Assembly: GCA_937872475.1 (NCBI GenBank)
Contig: CALMSY010000018.1
Span: 1-64,000, forward strand
Direction: 5' to 3'
DNA: 64,000 nucleotides
Source: 67-14 sp020438345
Lineage (GTDB): Bacteria > Actinomycetota > Thermoleophilia > Solirubrobacterales > 70-9
Position numbers and translations under genes: made by a program. Within the stretch, counting starts at the first letter, position 1, and the number at the start of each line of letters is the position of its first letter. The notes below the pieces were generated by a model, which was not told the origin of the DNA, ran no database searches, and was given only the letters and a program-made list of their open reading frames with translations. This document shows, one piece after another, positions 28,684 through 38,099 of this stretch.

Positions 28684-30870
28684 TCAATCTGTGGTGTTGA
28701 CCCGGTGGGCGTCGAAGACGCCATCAACGTGGCGCATGCGGTTGATGCACTGTTTGAGCTGGGCAGTGTCACCCACCTCGATCACGAAACGGTTCTTGAC
28801 CATCGGGGGATTCGTCGTGCAGGCGGCCGAAATTATGTTCACCCCGATCTCGGAGAAGGTCCTTGAGAGATCCTCCAGCAAGCGGGTGCGGTCGTAGGCA
28901 TCGATCTGCACTTCAACCCGGAACGTTGCTTCGTTCTCACCCTCCCAGGCGACCTCGACCATCCGTTCGGGCGTCTTTTCGAGGTCCGCGACGTTCTGGC
29001 AGTTCGCCTGGTGAATAGTGATCCCGCGCCCGAGTGACACGTAGCCGACTATGTCATCGCCGGGGACGGGCCGGCAACACTTGGCGAGCCTCAGCGCCAC
29101 ATTGTCGACACCTTCCACCTTGATCCCGAATTCCGACGCTTCACGTATGGCCCGGCTACGTTTCGGTGTCCCTGACTCGATGTTCTCGACCGGAGCCGGT
29201 TCGATGATCTCGCCCTGCCGGAGCCGCTGGATCAGCTTGTTCGCGGTGGTCTTCGCTGAAACTTTGCCCTGACCAAGGGCGATGTAGAACTCTTCCGCTT
29301 TGCGAAAGCCCATCTCGCGCATTACGTCTGCCAGCATTGGAGAACCGGAGAACTTCTGGGGCGGCAGGTCCCGCTTCCGCAGGGCATCGGCCAAAGCGTC
29401 GCGACCGTCGCGTTCGGCGTCCTCCCGTCTTTCCTCGCGGAACCAGGCCCGGATCTTGTTGCGGGCCCGGCTCGTCCCGACCAGCTTCAACCAGTCCCGG
29501 GACGGACCGCGATCCTTGTTCGCCGTCAGCACCTCGATGATGTCGCCCGATTTCAGCTGATAGTGAAGCGGCACGATCTTGCCGTTGACTTTGGCGCCGA
29601 CGCAACTATGGCCGACGTCGGTGTGAATCGAATAGGCGAAATCGACCGGGGTCGACCCGGCCGAGAGGTTCATCACCTCACCCTTCGGCGTGAAGACGAA
29701 GACTTCGTCCTCGAAAAGATCTTTTTTCAGGGACTGGAGGAACTCGGTTGGATCCTGTTCCGACTCGAACTCGACGAGCTGACGCAGCCAGGTCATCTTT
29801 TCCTTTGAGGCGTCGGGGCCGCCTCCGCCTTCCTTGTAGGAAACATGGGCGGCGATTCCATATTCGGCCAACCGGTGCATCTCCGCGGTACGGATCTGGA
29901 TTTCCAGCGGCCTGCCTTCCAGCCCGATAACGGTCGTGTGGAGAGCCTGGTACATGTTCGCCTTCGGCATGGCGACGTAGTCTTTGAACCTTCCGGGCAG
30001 TGGCTTCCAGAGTGAATGGATGACTCCGATCGCGCCGTAACAGTCCTTGACCGAACCGACGATCACCCGCATTGCGGTGAGGTCAAAGATCTCGTTGAAC
30101 TCGCGGCCCTTCTTGGTCATCTTGGTGTAGATCGAATAGAAGTGTTTGGCTCGTCCGGCGATCTCGGCCTCGATCCCCACCTTCTCGAGTTCGACCTGGA
30201 GGAACCCGCCAGCATCCTCGACAAAGTTCTCGCGTTCGTTTCGCTGCTGGGCGACCAGATGCTTGATCTCCGAATACTTGCGGGGATGCAGGGTTGCGAA
30301 AGCGAGGTCCTCAAGCTCCCACTTGATCGCATGGATACCGAGGCGATGAGCCAGCGGCGCATAAATCTCGAGGGTTTCCCGAGACTTCAGGATCTGCTTC
30401 TGCTTGGGCAGCGAGCTGAGGGTCCTCATGTTGTGCAGCCGGTCGGCGAGCTTGATCAGGATCACCCGCACATCGGTGGCCATCGCGACCACCATCTTGC
30501 GGTAATTCTCGGCCTGCCTTTCGTCACGGCTCTCGAAAGTGATCTCGGTCAGCTTGGTGACCCCGTCAACGAGGCGGGCGACAATCGGACTGAACAGCTC
30601 CTCGATTTCCTCGAGGCTGGCCGAGGTGTCTTCGACCGTGTCGTGGAGCAGCGCGGCGCAGAGCGTGTCGGTGTCCAGCGCCATTCCGACGCAGATCCGG
30701 GCGACGCCAACCGGATGGGTGATGAACTCGTCCCCGGATTTTCGCTTTTGATCCGCGTGGTGGCGGCAGGCAAACACGAATGCCTCGGTGACCCGGTCAC
30801 GGTCAAGCGAAGCCACAGGCCCCGATCCACTGGTGGCGCTGTCGGCTTCGAACTGCTGGATCACCGCCAT
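28684..30870 (-). CDS. rel: Bifunctional (p)ppGpp synthetase/hydrolase
   Basis: Stringent-response enzyme of 728 residues. N-terminal HD hydrolase with HDTVEDT near residue 75 and KLADRLHNMRTL near 140; synthetase domain with ETAMRV-like FDLTAMRVIVGSVKD near 250 and the ATP/GDP site MPKANMYQALHTTV near 305; TGS domain (VFVFTPKGEVMNLSAGSTPVDFAY near 395); zinc-binding LRLAKCCRPVPGDDIVGY near 580; C-terminal ACT domain. Both catalytic halves look intact. It ends the secDF-recJ-rel run with a 113-base gap after recJ. Confidence 0.96.
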   Translation of the reverse strand: MAVIQQFEADSATSGSGPVASLDRDRVTEAFVFACRHHADQKRKSGDEFITHPVGVARICVGMALDTDTLCAALLHDTVEDTSASLEEIEELFSPIVARLVDGVTKLTEITFESRDERQAENYRKMVVAMATDVRVILIKLADRLHNMRTLSSLPKQKQILKSRETLEIYAPLAHRLGIHAIKWELEDLAFATLHPRKYSEIKHLVAQQRNERENFVEDAGGFLQVELEKVGIEAEIAGRAKHFYSIYTKMTKKGREFNEIFDLTAMRVIVGSVKDCYGAIGVIHSLWKPLPGRFKDYVAMPKANMYQALHTTVIGLEGRPLEIQIRTAEMHRLAEYGIAAHVSYKEGGGGPDASKEKMTWLRQLVEFESEQDPTEFLQSLKKDLFEDEVFVFTPKGEVMNLSAGSTPVDFAYSIHTDVGHSCVGAKVNGKIVPLHYQLKSGDIIEVLTANKDRGPSRDWLKLVGTSRARNKIRAWFREERREDAERDGRDALADALRKRDLPPQKFSGSPMLADVMREMGFRKAEEFYIALGQGKVSAKTTANKLIQRLRQGEIIEPAPVENIESGTPKRSRAIREASEFGIKVEGVDNVALRLAKCCRPVPGDDIVGYVSLGRGITIHQANCQNVADLEKTPERMVEVAWEGENEATFRVEVQIDAYDRTRLLEDLSRTFSEIGVNIISAACTTNPPMVKNRFVIEVGDTAQLKQCINRMRHVDGVFDAHRVNTTD

Positions 30871-30983
30871 GAGGTCATCGAGGAGCGACCTCTCTCGCGC
30901 GGTCAGGCCGGAAACCCCGGAGGACCCCGCGACCGCATGCGCGGTCGGGACGGCATCGCTTACCGGGCCGGAAGCGCCGCCGG

Positions 30984-33506
30984 CTACGAGTTCTGAATCT
31001 GCCTGTTCAACTGGTCGAGAAATCGGACCTGCTCCTTGTGGAGGCCGGAATGATGGACAAATACTGACGATTCCGTGAGTTCCGTCCTTTCCGAGGATAC
31101 GACCCCGGCTGCCCGGGCACTTCCCGCGCCCTCGCTCCGGGCGAGTCCGGTCTCTTCGAGAACCCGAAGCAGAACCGCTCCTTGCTCCGGCGATCTGGCC
31201 AGCAGCAACGGTCCGGCGATCACCTTCCGAAGCGCCTCGCCACTGACCATGTTTCCTCCTTGCGCCGAATCCCGCAGCTTACGGTAGAGACCACGAAGCT
31301 GGTGTGTGAGGTCGAATCTGTGCCCAACCACCCGCCGGGTGAATTCGAACTCATCCCGTCCCGCCAGGAAATGCACCGGGAGGCCAATTTCATTGAGGAG
31401 GCTGACCGCCTGCGGCGAGAAAGGCGGGTCGATCAGAGCGATCCGGTCAAAGCCGGACAGGCCAGACACTGTTCCGGCGCGGAGAGATGGAAAGTCCATC
31501 AGCAACAGGCGGGCGGAGCCGGACTCTTCCCGAAGCGCGGCCGGGCTCCCGGCCCAGAGCCCACGAACATCCGGCCGTTCCTCGCCCGGCATGAAACGAC
31601 CCAGACCGGAGCTGCCTCCGAAATCGGCCCAGCGTCGCACTGAATCCGCGGTGATCACGAGGATCCTCTCTCCGGAGCTGATCAACCCGGCCAACACGGA
31701 ACCGGGAAGCCCATCCCCTTCCGAACTGAACTCGAAACTGTCTGCTGATGAAGCAGGCTCTGGTTCGAATCCTTGCCCCATGGCTGCCTCGAACCGCTGC
31801 CACCACTCCCCTTCGTCACAAGCCTCGAGCTGGTCTGCTTCCGGCACCTTGCGTATTTCCTTCACCTGGAGCTGCGGGCTGATCGATCCGTTGAAGTGGT
31901 TCACGTTCAGTTCGGCGACCACGTCGATCCGCTCGTCTTCCTCCACCCCGAGTCCGGACCTTCCGAAGCAGACCCCGGCCGCTCGGTGCGAGCCGGATTC
32001 AACCGAGAACCTGCAGTGCTTCCCCTCACCCATCTCTCTCAGGTCGGTGATCTTCGCGCCCGGGATCAGAAGATTTACAGAAGGGTTTCCGTTGCCGAAG
32101 GGAGCCAGCTGTTCCAACTCCTCTGCCAGATCAAGGCCGAGATCCGCTCCTGCGACGACCGCGTCGAACTCGATGACCGGTTCCAGCGGCTGGCCGCCGA
32201 TCCGGGCTTCAACCGCATCCCCCAGCGCCCGGCGGAACTCCTCAACCAGATCGGTCTTGATGCTGAGTCCGGCTGCCGCCGCGTGGCCCCCGAAACTTTC
32301 GAGCAGGTCCGAAGCGTCACCGATAGCTGCGTGGAGGTCGAGACCGGAAACACTTCGGGCCGACCCGCGGCCGGTTTCACCATCCAGCGAGATCACAACT
32401 GCTGGCCGTCCTTCGGCTCTGGCGAGCCGGGAAGCGACGATACCGATGACTCCTGGATGCCAATCCCGGCCGGCCACGACAATGGCAGGCCCGGTGTCCC
32501 CTGCATCCCGGAGCGCCGCCTTGGCCTCGCTTTCGACTTCCCGTTCGACCCGGCGGCGTTCGGCGTTGGCCGCGGAAAGCTCCCTTGCGATCTCGGCAGC
32601 CCTGTCCTTCGAGTCCGCGAGCAGGAGTTCAACCCCGGCGTCCGCCCGGTACATGCGACCCGCCGCGTTGATCCTCGGGCCCAGTCTGAAGGCGAAATCC
32701 CTCGCGCTGAGCCGCGAAGGCTCAACCCTCGCTTCGTTGATCAGGGCAGACATCCCCGCCCGCCGTGACAGACGAGCTACCTTTACCCCTTCACGAACGA
32801 GATGACGGTTCTCCCCGGTCAGCGGCATCACATCCGCGACGGTCGCCAGTGCGACCAGGTCGAGATCCGCCTCGTCCTCTTCCGTCGGCCTGCCGGCGTT
32901 CCGCCGCAACGCAGTGGCGAGCTTGGCGGCCACCGCTGCCCCGCAGAGGTCGGGACAGTCGTAGCCGCTGAGTACCGGGTGGAGGATCAGGCAATCCGGA
33001 AGCTCGGGACCGGGCTGGTGATGGTCAGTCACCAGTATTTCCATCCCGAGTTCTCTGGCAAGAGCAACCTCATTCACCGCAGTGACCCCGCAGTCGACGG
33101 TCACTACGAGCGAAGTCCCGCGTTCGGCAATCAGACGCAGAGAATCCGGGTTCAATCCGTAGCCATCGGCTATCCGGTCGGGAATGAACCAGTCACATTC
33201 CGCACCAAGTTCTCGCAGGGCACCTGCCAGGACGGTCGTCGCGCAGACGCCGTCACAGTCGAAGTCACCGTAGACCGTGATCCGTCCCCCCGCCTCGATC
33301 GTGTCGGCAACCTGCCGCACGGCTTCGGCCATGCCCTCGAACCGGCCGGGGTCATGAGTGTCGCTCGCCGCGACGAAATCCCGGGCCTGATCCGGGGTCG
33401 TGATGCCCCGTCGGGCGAGAACTGTCGAAACGGGCCGCGAAAACCCGGCCTCGCGCTCGAGCTCGAGCGCGACCTCAACCGAATAGGGATTCGCCGTGAA
33501 GCGAAT
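30984..33506 (-). CDS. recJ: Single-stranded-DNA exonuclease RecJ (AUU start)
   Basis: 5'-3' exonuclease of recombination and mismatch repair. DHH-family metal motifs: YGDFDCDGVCAT near residue 80, VTVDCG near 135 and VTDHHQPG near 157; later the DHHA1 domain (GRGSARSVSGLDLHAAI). The first ATG (33332) would remove the conserved N-terminal segment that reads AGFSRPVSTVLARRGITTPD. That segment stays open up to the stop of the preceding gene, with ATT at 33506 the only plausible initiator; GAGG and AAAGG lie upstream. Five bases separate it from the small membrane gene. With this start the protein has 840 residues. Confidence 0.88.
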   Translation of the reverse strand: MRFTANPYSVEVALELEREAGFSRPVSTVLARRGITTPDQARDFVAASDTHDPGRFEGMAEAVRQVADTIEAGGRITVYGDFDCDGVCATTVLAGALRELGAECDWFIPDRIADGYGLNPDSLRLIAERGTSLVVTVDCGVTAVNEVALARELGMEILVTDHHQPGPELPDCLILHPVLSGYDCPDLCGAAVAAKLATALRRNAGRPTEEDEADLDLVALATVADVMPLTGENRHLVREGVKVARLSRRAGMSALINEARVEPSRLSARDFAFRLGPRINAAGRMYRADAGVELLLADSKDRAAEIARELSAANAERRRVEREVESEAKAALRDAGDTGPAIVVAGRDWHPGVIGIVASRLARAEGRPAVVISLDGETGRGSARSVSGLDLHAAIGDASDLLESFGGHAAAAGLSIKTDLVEEFRRALGDAVEARIGGQPLEPVIEFDAVVAGADLGLDLAEELEQLAPFGNGNPSVNLLIPGAKITDLREMGEGKHCRFSVESGSHRAAGVCFGRSGLGVEEDERIDVVAELNVNHFNGSISPQLQVKEIRKVPEADQLEACDEGEWWQRFEAAMGQGFEPEPASSADSFEFSSEGDGLPGSVLAGLISSGERILVITADSVRRWADFGGSSGLGRFMPGEERPDVRGLWAGSPAALREESGSARLLLMDFPSLRAGTVSGLSGFDRIALIDPPFSPQAVSLLNEIGLPVHFLAGRDEFEFTRRVVGHRFDLTHQLRGLYRKLRDSAQGGNMVSGEALRKVIAGPLLLARSPEQGAVLLRVLEETGLARSEGAGSARAAGVVSSERTELTESSVFVHHSGLHKEQVRFLDQLNRQIQNS

Positions 33507-33511
33507 CGCCT

Positions 33512-33787
33512 TTAGGCCTCGTCGATTGGTTCGACGCCCTGCGCGACGCCGATTCGATAAACGATCCAGGCACCGATTATGGTCCCCGGCACGGCGGCCA
33601 GAAAGGTGATCAGGTCAGTATCGGAGAGTCCGTTGCCGAGTATCAGTTCAACGACCACGCCCGAGACGAGCCCCCCGACCACACAGCCGATCAGGGCTCC
33701 GATGATGCCCTGCCAGAACCGGTCGGGCACGTAAATCGTGAAATGCCAGAGAGCGAGGGCAACGGTGAACCAGATAACGATTGACAT
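33512..33787 (-). CDS. Small membrane protein between secDF and recJ
   Basis: 91 residues with three predicted membrane helices: VIWFTVALALWHFTIYV, the Gly-rich GALIGCVVGGLVSGVVVELI, and LAAVPGTIIGAWIVYRIGV. The glycine-zipper middle helix resembles those of small transglycosylase-associated membrane proteins, but I do not recognise the family firmly. Start overlaps the secDF stop by one base (TGATG), so expression is coupled to the translocon gene. Role unknown. Confidence 0.75.
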   Translation of the reverse strand: MSIVIWFTVALALWHFTIYVPDRFWQGIIGALIGCVVGGLVSGVVVELILGNGLSDTDLITFLAAVPGTIIGAWIVYRIGVAQGVEPIDEA

Positions 33788-36615
33788 CAGGCTTCCTCTC
33801 CGGCGTTCTTGGCGTCGGCTCGTTCCTTGCGCCGACGATCACGCGGGGACAGTTTCGGAGCTCCGGACGGAGTATCTCCGGCTGCCCCTTCAATCACATC
33901 GGTCTCGTCGTCTTCCTTGCGCGCGACTTCAAGGTCTGAAGCGAACGCGGGGATATGCCCCTGGGTTTCCATCTGCTGACGACGACGGCGTTTGAAGGTC
34001 GGCTCGTGTTCCTTCCAGAGCGCGAGAACAGGCGACGCGATGAAGATCGACGAGTAGGTGCCGGAGAAGACTCCGACGAGGATCGCGATCGCGAAAGCCT
34101 GGAGCACTTCACCACCGAAGATGAGCAGGCAGACGACACCGATCAGGGTCGAGAAGCTGGTCACCAGCGAGCGGGTCATGACCTCGCTCATCGACTTGTT
34201 CACGATCTGCGAGTAGGTGGCCCTGGGCATCTTCGGCTCGTTCTCGCGAATGCGGTCGAACACGATGATCGTGTCGTACTGCGAGTAACCCAGAATCGTG
34301 AGGAAAGCAGCCACCGTCGCGCTCGAGACCTCGAACCCGAGCAATGCATAGATTCCAAGTGCGATCAGGAAGTCATGCAGGATGGCGATAAGAACGGGAA
34401 CCGTGTACTTGCCACCGAATCGGACCGCTATGTATCCCATGATCAGGATGAGCGAGAAGAAGATCGCCAGTGCCGCGCTCTTGGCCACCGAGGCACCGAA
34501 GGTCGGCCCCACGGATGTGCTGTTGAAGCTGTCGGCACCAACCCCGAATTCCTGGTTCAGGGATTCCTCCACATTGGACACTTCGGAGGGATCGAGGGTC
34601 TCGCTCTCGATCTGGAAAGCGTTGTCACCAAGGACGGGGTTGTCCGTGATCGCCTGGATGTCGGCATCTCCGAGGCCGACCGGACTGAGAGTGTTGCGCA
34701 GATCTTCAGTCGAGGCCGACTTGTCAAGCGCAACCTCGATTCGTGTGCCCGACTCGAAGTCGATGCCGAAGTTCAGGCCCTTGGTTGTCAGCGCACCGGC
34801 GCCGACCAGCAGAATCACACCGGAAATCGCGAAGAAGGTGGGCGCTTTGCCCATGAAGTCGAAATGCCAGCGTTCCTTGCCTTCCATCCCTGCGAAGGCT
34901 TTGTCAGATCGCATCAGCTTCGTGTTCGACATCGACCCGAGCAGGGCCTGGGTGAAGACGACCGCGGTGAGAAGCGAAACCAGGGTGCCGACACCGAGCG
35001 TGAAGGCGAATCCCTTGATGCCCGAGGTGGCGAGAACAAACAGAATGAACGCGGTCAGCAAGGTGACGACGTTGGCGTCGATGATCGTGCTTATGCCCCG
35101 CCGATAGCCGAGTGTGATCGCCGATTGCACGGATCGGCCCGCACGTAATTCTTCTTTTACGCGCTCGAAGATGACGATGTTCGAGTCTGCGGCGACACCG
35201 ATCGTGAGCACCAGACCCGCTATTCCGGGCAGGGTCAGCGTGATCGGAATGACCTTGATCAGGGCCAGGAAGAGAACTGCGTAGACGAGCAGAGCCAGCG
35301 AGGCGACGCCACCGAGGAACCGGTAGAACACGATCAGGAAAATGATCACGCAGGCGAGACCGATCAGCAGCGCCAGAACGCCCTGATCGAGTGCTTCCTG
35401 ACCCAGTGTCGCGGAAACCTGGCTCTGGGAAGTCAGTTTGAGATCTATCGGCAGCGCACCTCGCTGCAGGTACTCGGCAAGGTTCTGTGCCTCGTCGAAG
35501 GTGAATCCGCCGGAGATCTGGGCTCCCTGACGGCCGTCAATGCCGTCCGGGTTCTCCTTGAAATTGATGATCGGCCGGGAGACAACCTGGCCGTCAAGGA
35601 TGATCGCGAAGCTGCCGGAGAGTGCAGCGGCCTGATCCACCGTGACGTTGCCGAGCGCCCGGGCCTGACCTTCCTGGGCTATCCGCCGGGTGATCTCCTG
35701 GAAAGCGTCGCGTCCGGAACCGGTGAACTCGAAGGTGACATTCGGCTGACCGAACTGGTCTGTGGCCTGGGACGGATCCTTGATTTCGGAGCCGGAGAGC
35801 GCGGCGTCATCGGTCAGGACGAAGTAGCCAGCCTGGGATGGGTCGTCAACCGTCTTGCCGTCACCGTCGGTCGGAAGCTCGGTGACGATGATCGTTCCCT
35901 GTGGAACTTCCTTGACGATTCCCTGCTTCGGAATCGGACGGCCCTGGTCGTTGAAGTAGAGGTCCTGCCTGGCTGTGACCGGACCGGAAATCAGAGCATG
36001 CGGCTCGTCTTTCTCGAACAGGTAGTACTTGGATCCAGAGGTGCAGTTCTCGCATTCCTCATTTGGTTCCTGCTGCGAAGCGAGGTTGACCGCATCCCAC
36101 ATTGTCGGTTCGGCACCCTGCGAAATCCACTGCCGGTTGAAACCTTCGGTCGGCGGGCGACCGGCGTCAATCCACTTCTTGCGTACCTCTTCCTGGACCT
36201 TCTCCGGATCCTGGGTACCGAGGTCGGTCTGCATCTCTTTGGCCGGTCCGACCAGGTTGTTCTGCCAGTCATAGAAGTAGAGGCGGGCGGGTTTGGTCGC
36301 ACATTCGGTCGCGGTGCCGACATTCGTCGCGCCCGGGATGCCAACCGAAATCTGGTCGGCTCCGAGCCGGGAGACTTCGATCTCGGAAACACCGAGCTTG
36401 TCGCAGCCCGACCGGATGATGTCGACCGAGCGATCCATCGCTTCCGTCGTGACTTCCTTGACCTGCGGCGTCGGCCTGCCCTGAAGGGTCAGTTCGATGC
36501 CGCCCTGCAGGTCGAGACCAAGCTGTGTCGGCTTCTTCAGACAAACAACCGCCGAGACGATTACAAGCCCGAGCACGAACAGCAGCACGAATATGTTGCG
36601 GCGACGGCCTCCCAT
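33787..36615 (-). CDS. secDF: Fused protein-export subunit SecDF
   Basis: Proton-driven partner of SecYEG that pulls exported proteins out. One chain of 942 residues holds SecD (GLDLQGGIELTLQ near 33; late helices with LTLPGIAGLVLTIGVAADSN near 475) and SecF (GLNFGIDFESGTRIEV near 640; FLTILGYSQYDTIIVFDRIR near 790), with two sets of six membrane helices. The first exported domain is long and carries a cysteine pair (EECENCTSG near 195). The C-terminal tail is charged (DRRRKERADAKNAGEEA). No yajC is found upstream. Confidence 0.95.
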   Translation of the reverse strand: MGGRRRNIFVLLFVLGLVIVSAVVCLKKPTQLGLDLQGGIELTLQGRPTPQVKEVTTEAMDRSVDIIRSGCDKLGVSEIEVSRLGADQISVGIPGATNVGTATECATKPARLYFYDWQNNLVGPAKEMQTDLGTQDPEKVQEEVRKKWIDAGRPPTEGFNRQWISQGAEPTMWDAVNLASQQEPNEECENCTSGSKYYLFEKDEPHALISGPVTARQDLYFNDQGRPIPKQGIVKEVPQGTIIVTELPTDGDGKTVDDPSQAGYFVLTDDAALSGSEIKDPSQATDQFGQPNVTFEFTGSGRDAFQEITRRIAQEGQARALGNVTVDQAAALSGSFAIILDGQVVSRPIINFKENPDGIDGRQGAQISGGFTFDEAQNLAEYLQRGALPIDLKLTSQSQVSATLGQEALDQGVLALLIGLACVIIFLIVFYRFLGGVASLALLVYAVLFLALIKVIPITLTLPGIAGLVLTIGVAADSNIVIFERVKEELRAGRSVQSAITLGYRRGISTIIDANVVTLLTAFILFVLATSGIKGFAFTLGVGTLVSLLTAVVFTQALLGSMSNTKLMRSDKAFAGMEGKERWHFDFMGKAPTFFAISGVILLVGAGALTTKGLNFGIDFESGTRIEVALDKSASTEDLRNTLSPVGLGDADIQAITDNPVLGDNAFQIESETLDPSEVSNVEESLNQEFGVGADSFNSTSVGPTFGASVAKSAALAIFFSLILIMGYIAVRFGGKYTVPVLIAILHDFLIALGIYALLGFEVSSATVAAFLTILGYSQYDTIIVFDRIRENEPKMPRATYSQIVNKSMSEVMTRSLVTSFSTLIGVVCLLIFGGEVLQAFAIAILVGVFSGTYSSIFIASPVLALWKEHEPTFKRRRRQQMETQGHIPAFASDLEVARKEDDETDVIEGAAGDTPSGAPKLSPRDRRRKERADAKNAGEEA

Positions 36616-36627
36616 GGATCGAGAAGC

Positions 36628-37116
36628 TTACCCTTCTGGCGTCAAGACGATCATCAGACCCCCATCATCGTCGTACGCCGGAAAGACGTCGGCGATCGCC
36701 TGAGCCGAGGATTCTTTTTCAGAACGGACCTCGACGCGCTTTCCAAGTGACCTGACGCCCCATTCAAGGGAGGTCTCGATCGGGTCCGTTTCACCATCAC
36801 CGTTTGTGTCGGCGGTCGGGCCTCCGTCACCGGTATCGACCCAGGCGAGACCGAGCACGTCGCGCACCGGACGCCCGATCACGTCTTCATCGGTGAGACC
36901 GGTGAGTTCATAGCTGCCCCGGCCAGCATCTATTACCCGTCCCTCCTGGTCACAGACGAAAAAAGCAGCGTTCGGAGCCGGATAGTAGTCGTCCAGCAGT
37001 TCGAAAACGAAGCCGAACCCGCACTTTGAACATCCCTTTGGGCGTGGACTGAAACCGGCGGTGCGGTCGCCGCTGGTTTCGCGGTTGCCGCAGTTGGGGC
37101 AGATGAAGAAAGGCAT
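36628..37116 (-). CDS. Zinc-ribbon / PAS-domain protein
   Basis: 162 residues. A four-cysteine ribbon (CPNCGNRE and GCSKCGFGF, residues 6-34) is followed by a PAS-type fold: YYPAPNAAFFVCDQEGRVIDAGRG and ELTGLTDEDVIGRPVRDVL are the usual PAS start and helix. A short Asp/Gly-rich insert (GDGGPTADTNGDGETDP) looks like an EF-hand-type loop. No kinase or output domain is present. It occupies the slot upstream of secDF (12-base gap) where yajC is often found. Signal sensed is unknown. Confidence 0.82.
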   Translation of the reverse strand: MPFFICPNCGNRETSGDRTAGFSPRPKGCSKCGFGFVFELLDDYYPAPNAAFFVCDQEGRVIDAGRGSYELTGLTDEDVIGRPVRDVLGLAWVDTGDGGPTADTNGDGETDPIETSLEWGVRSLGKRVEVRSEKESSAQAIADVFPAYDDDGGLMIVLTPEG

Positions 37117-37225
37117 CGGTGGGAAGCGTACCTGCGCGGCGCCTCCGGCGTCCCTTGCTCGCTTCCCTTATGGTGCCACCGAAGGTTCCCTCTTGCGGGG
37201 ACGAGATCAACGAGGGAGAACCGTT

Positions 37226-38089
37226 TTGATCACCACTGTCGTGCTGCCCCTGGCGCTGGCCGTCATCATGTTCACATTGGGTCTCGGACTGACCCTGGAC
37301 GACTTCAAACGGGTACTCGTAATACCCCGGGGCGTGGCGATCGGACTTGTGAACCTCCTCCTGATCTCGCCATTTCTGGCCTTCGCCCTGGCGGAGATTT
37401 TCAATCTCAGCACTGAAATGGCGGTCGGTCTCGTGCTGTTGGGGGCAACACCCGGTGGCACACTGGCCAACATGTTCACTCACCTGGCGAAAGGTGAAAC
37501 TGCGCTGTCGGTGACCATGACCGCTGTCTCCTCGGTGGTTGCGATCCTGACCATCCCGATCTATCTCAGCCTTGCCACTGACCGGTTCGGAACAGTCGGC
37601 GACCTCGATGAGATCAACATGCCGGCGGTCGCGTTGCGAACGTTCATGATCACCGTCCTGCCTCTCTCTATCGGACTCTGGGTCCACGAGCGCATGGGTG
37701 TGCGGGCCGATGCCCTGAAGGACCGCCTCTCCCCTGTTTCGCTTGCTCTGTTTGTACTTGTCGTGGTCGCGGCGGTGATTTCAGAGTTCGATCTGATCCG
37801 GGACAACTTCACCAAGGTCGCGCTGGCCGCTCTCAGCCTGAATCTCCTGGCGATGACGATCAGCTTCACGATCTCCCGTGGGGCCAGACTCAGCGACCGT
37901 CAGGCGACCGCGATCGCCCTCGAGCTGGGCGTCCACAACGCAACCGTGGCGATCGCAATCGCCGGCATGCTCGATGTTGACGCGTTGATGATCCCGGCGG
38001 CGGTCTACTCGGCGTTCATGTTCATCACCGGCGGACTGTTCGCCAAATTCATGCATGACCGAAACGCCCGGGGGTCAGCGGCGGTCTAG
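37226..38089 (+). CDS. Bile acid:sodium symporter family transporter
   Basis: 287 residues from a TTG at 37226 preceded by GAGGGAGAA. About nine to ten membrane helices; the GATPGGTLANMFTHLAKGETALSV segment near residue 75 and ELGVHNATVAIAI near 235 are the two crossed-helix regions that form the sodium and substrate sites in the BASS/SBF family. Substrate not known; bacterial members move bile-acid-like or pantoate-like organic acids. Convergent with ruvB, ending 10 bases away. Confidence 0.9.
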   Translation: MITTVVLPLALAVIMFTLGLGLTLDDFKRVLVIPRGVAIGLVNLLLISPFLAFALAEIFNLSTEMAVGLVLLGATPGGTLANMFTHLAKGETALSVTMTAVSSVVAILTIPIYLSLATDRFGTVGDLDEINMPAVALRTFMITVLPLSIGLWVHERMGVRADALKDRLSPVSLALFVLVVVAAVISEFDLIRDNFTKVALAALSLNLLAMTISFTISRGARLSDRQATAIALELGVHNATVAIAIAGMLDVDALMIPAAVYSAFMFITGGLFAKFMHDRNARGSAAV

Positions 38090-38099
38090 GGGCTCAGCC

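Noticed and set aside
30016..30996. 326-codon plus-strand frame opposite rel
   Set aside because: Antisense shadow; Rel domains are intact on the other strand.
31306..32805. 499-codon plus-strand frame opposite recJ
   Set aside because: Ser/Arg/Pro-rich antisense translation of a GC-rich gene.
33955..35148. 397-codon plus-strand frame opposite secDF
   Set aside because: Charged, Arg/Asp/Glu/His-rich mirror of a membrane-protein gene; secDF motifs are certain.
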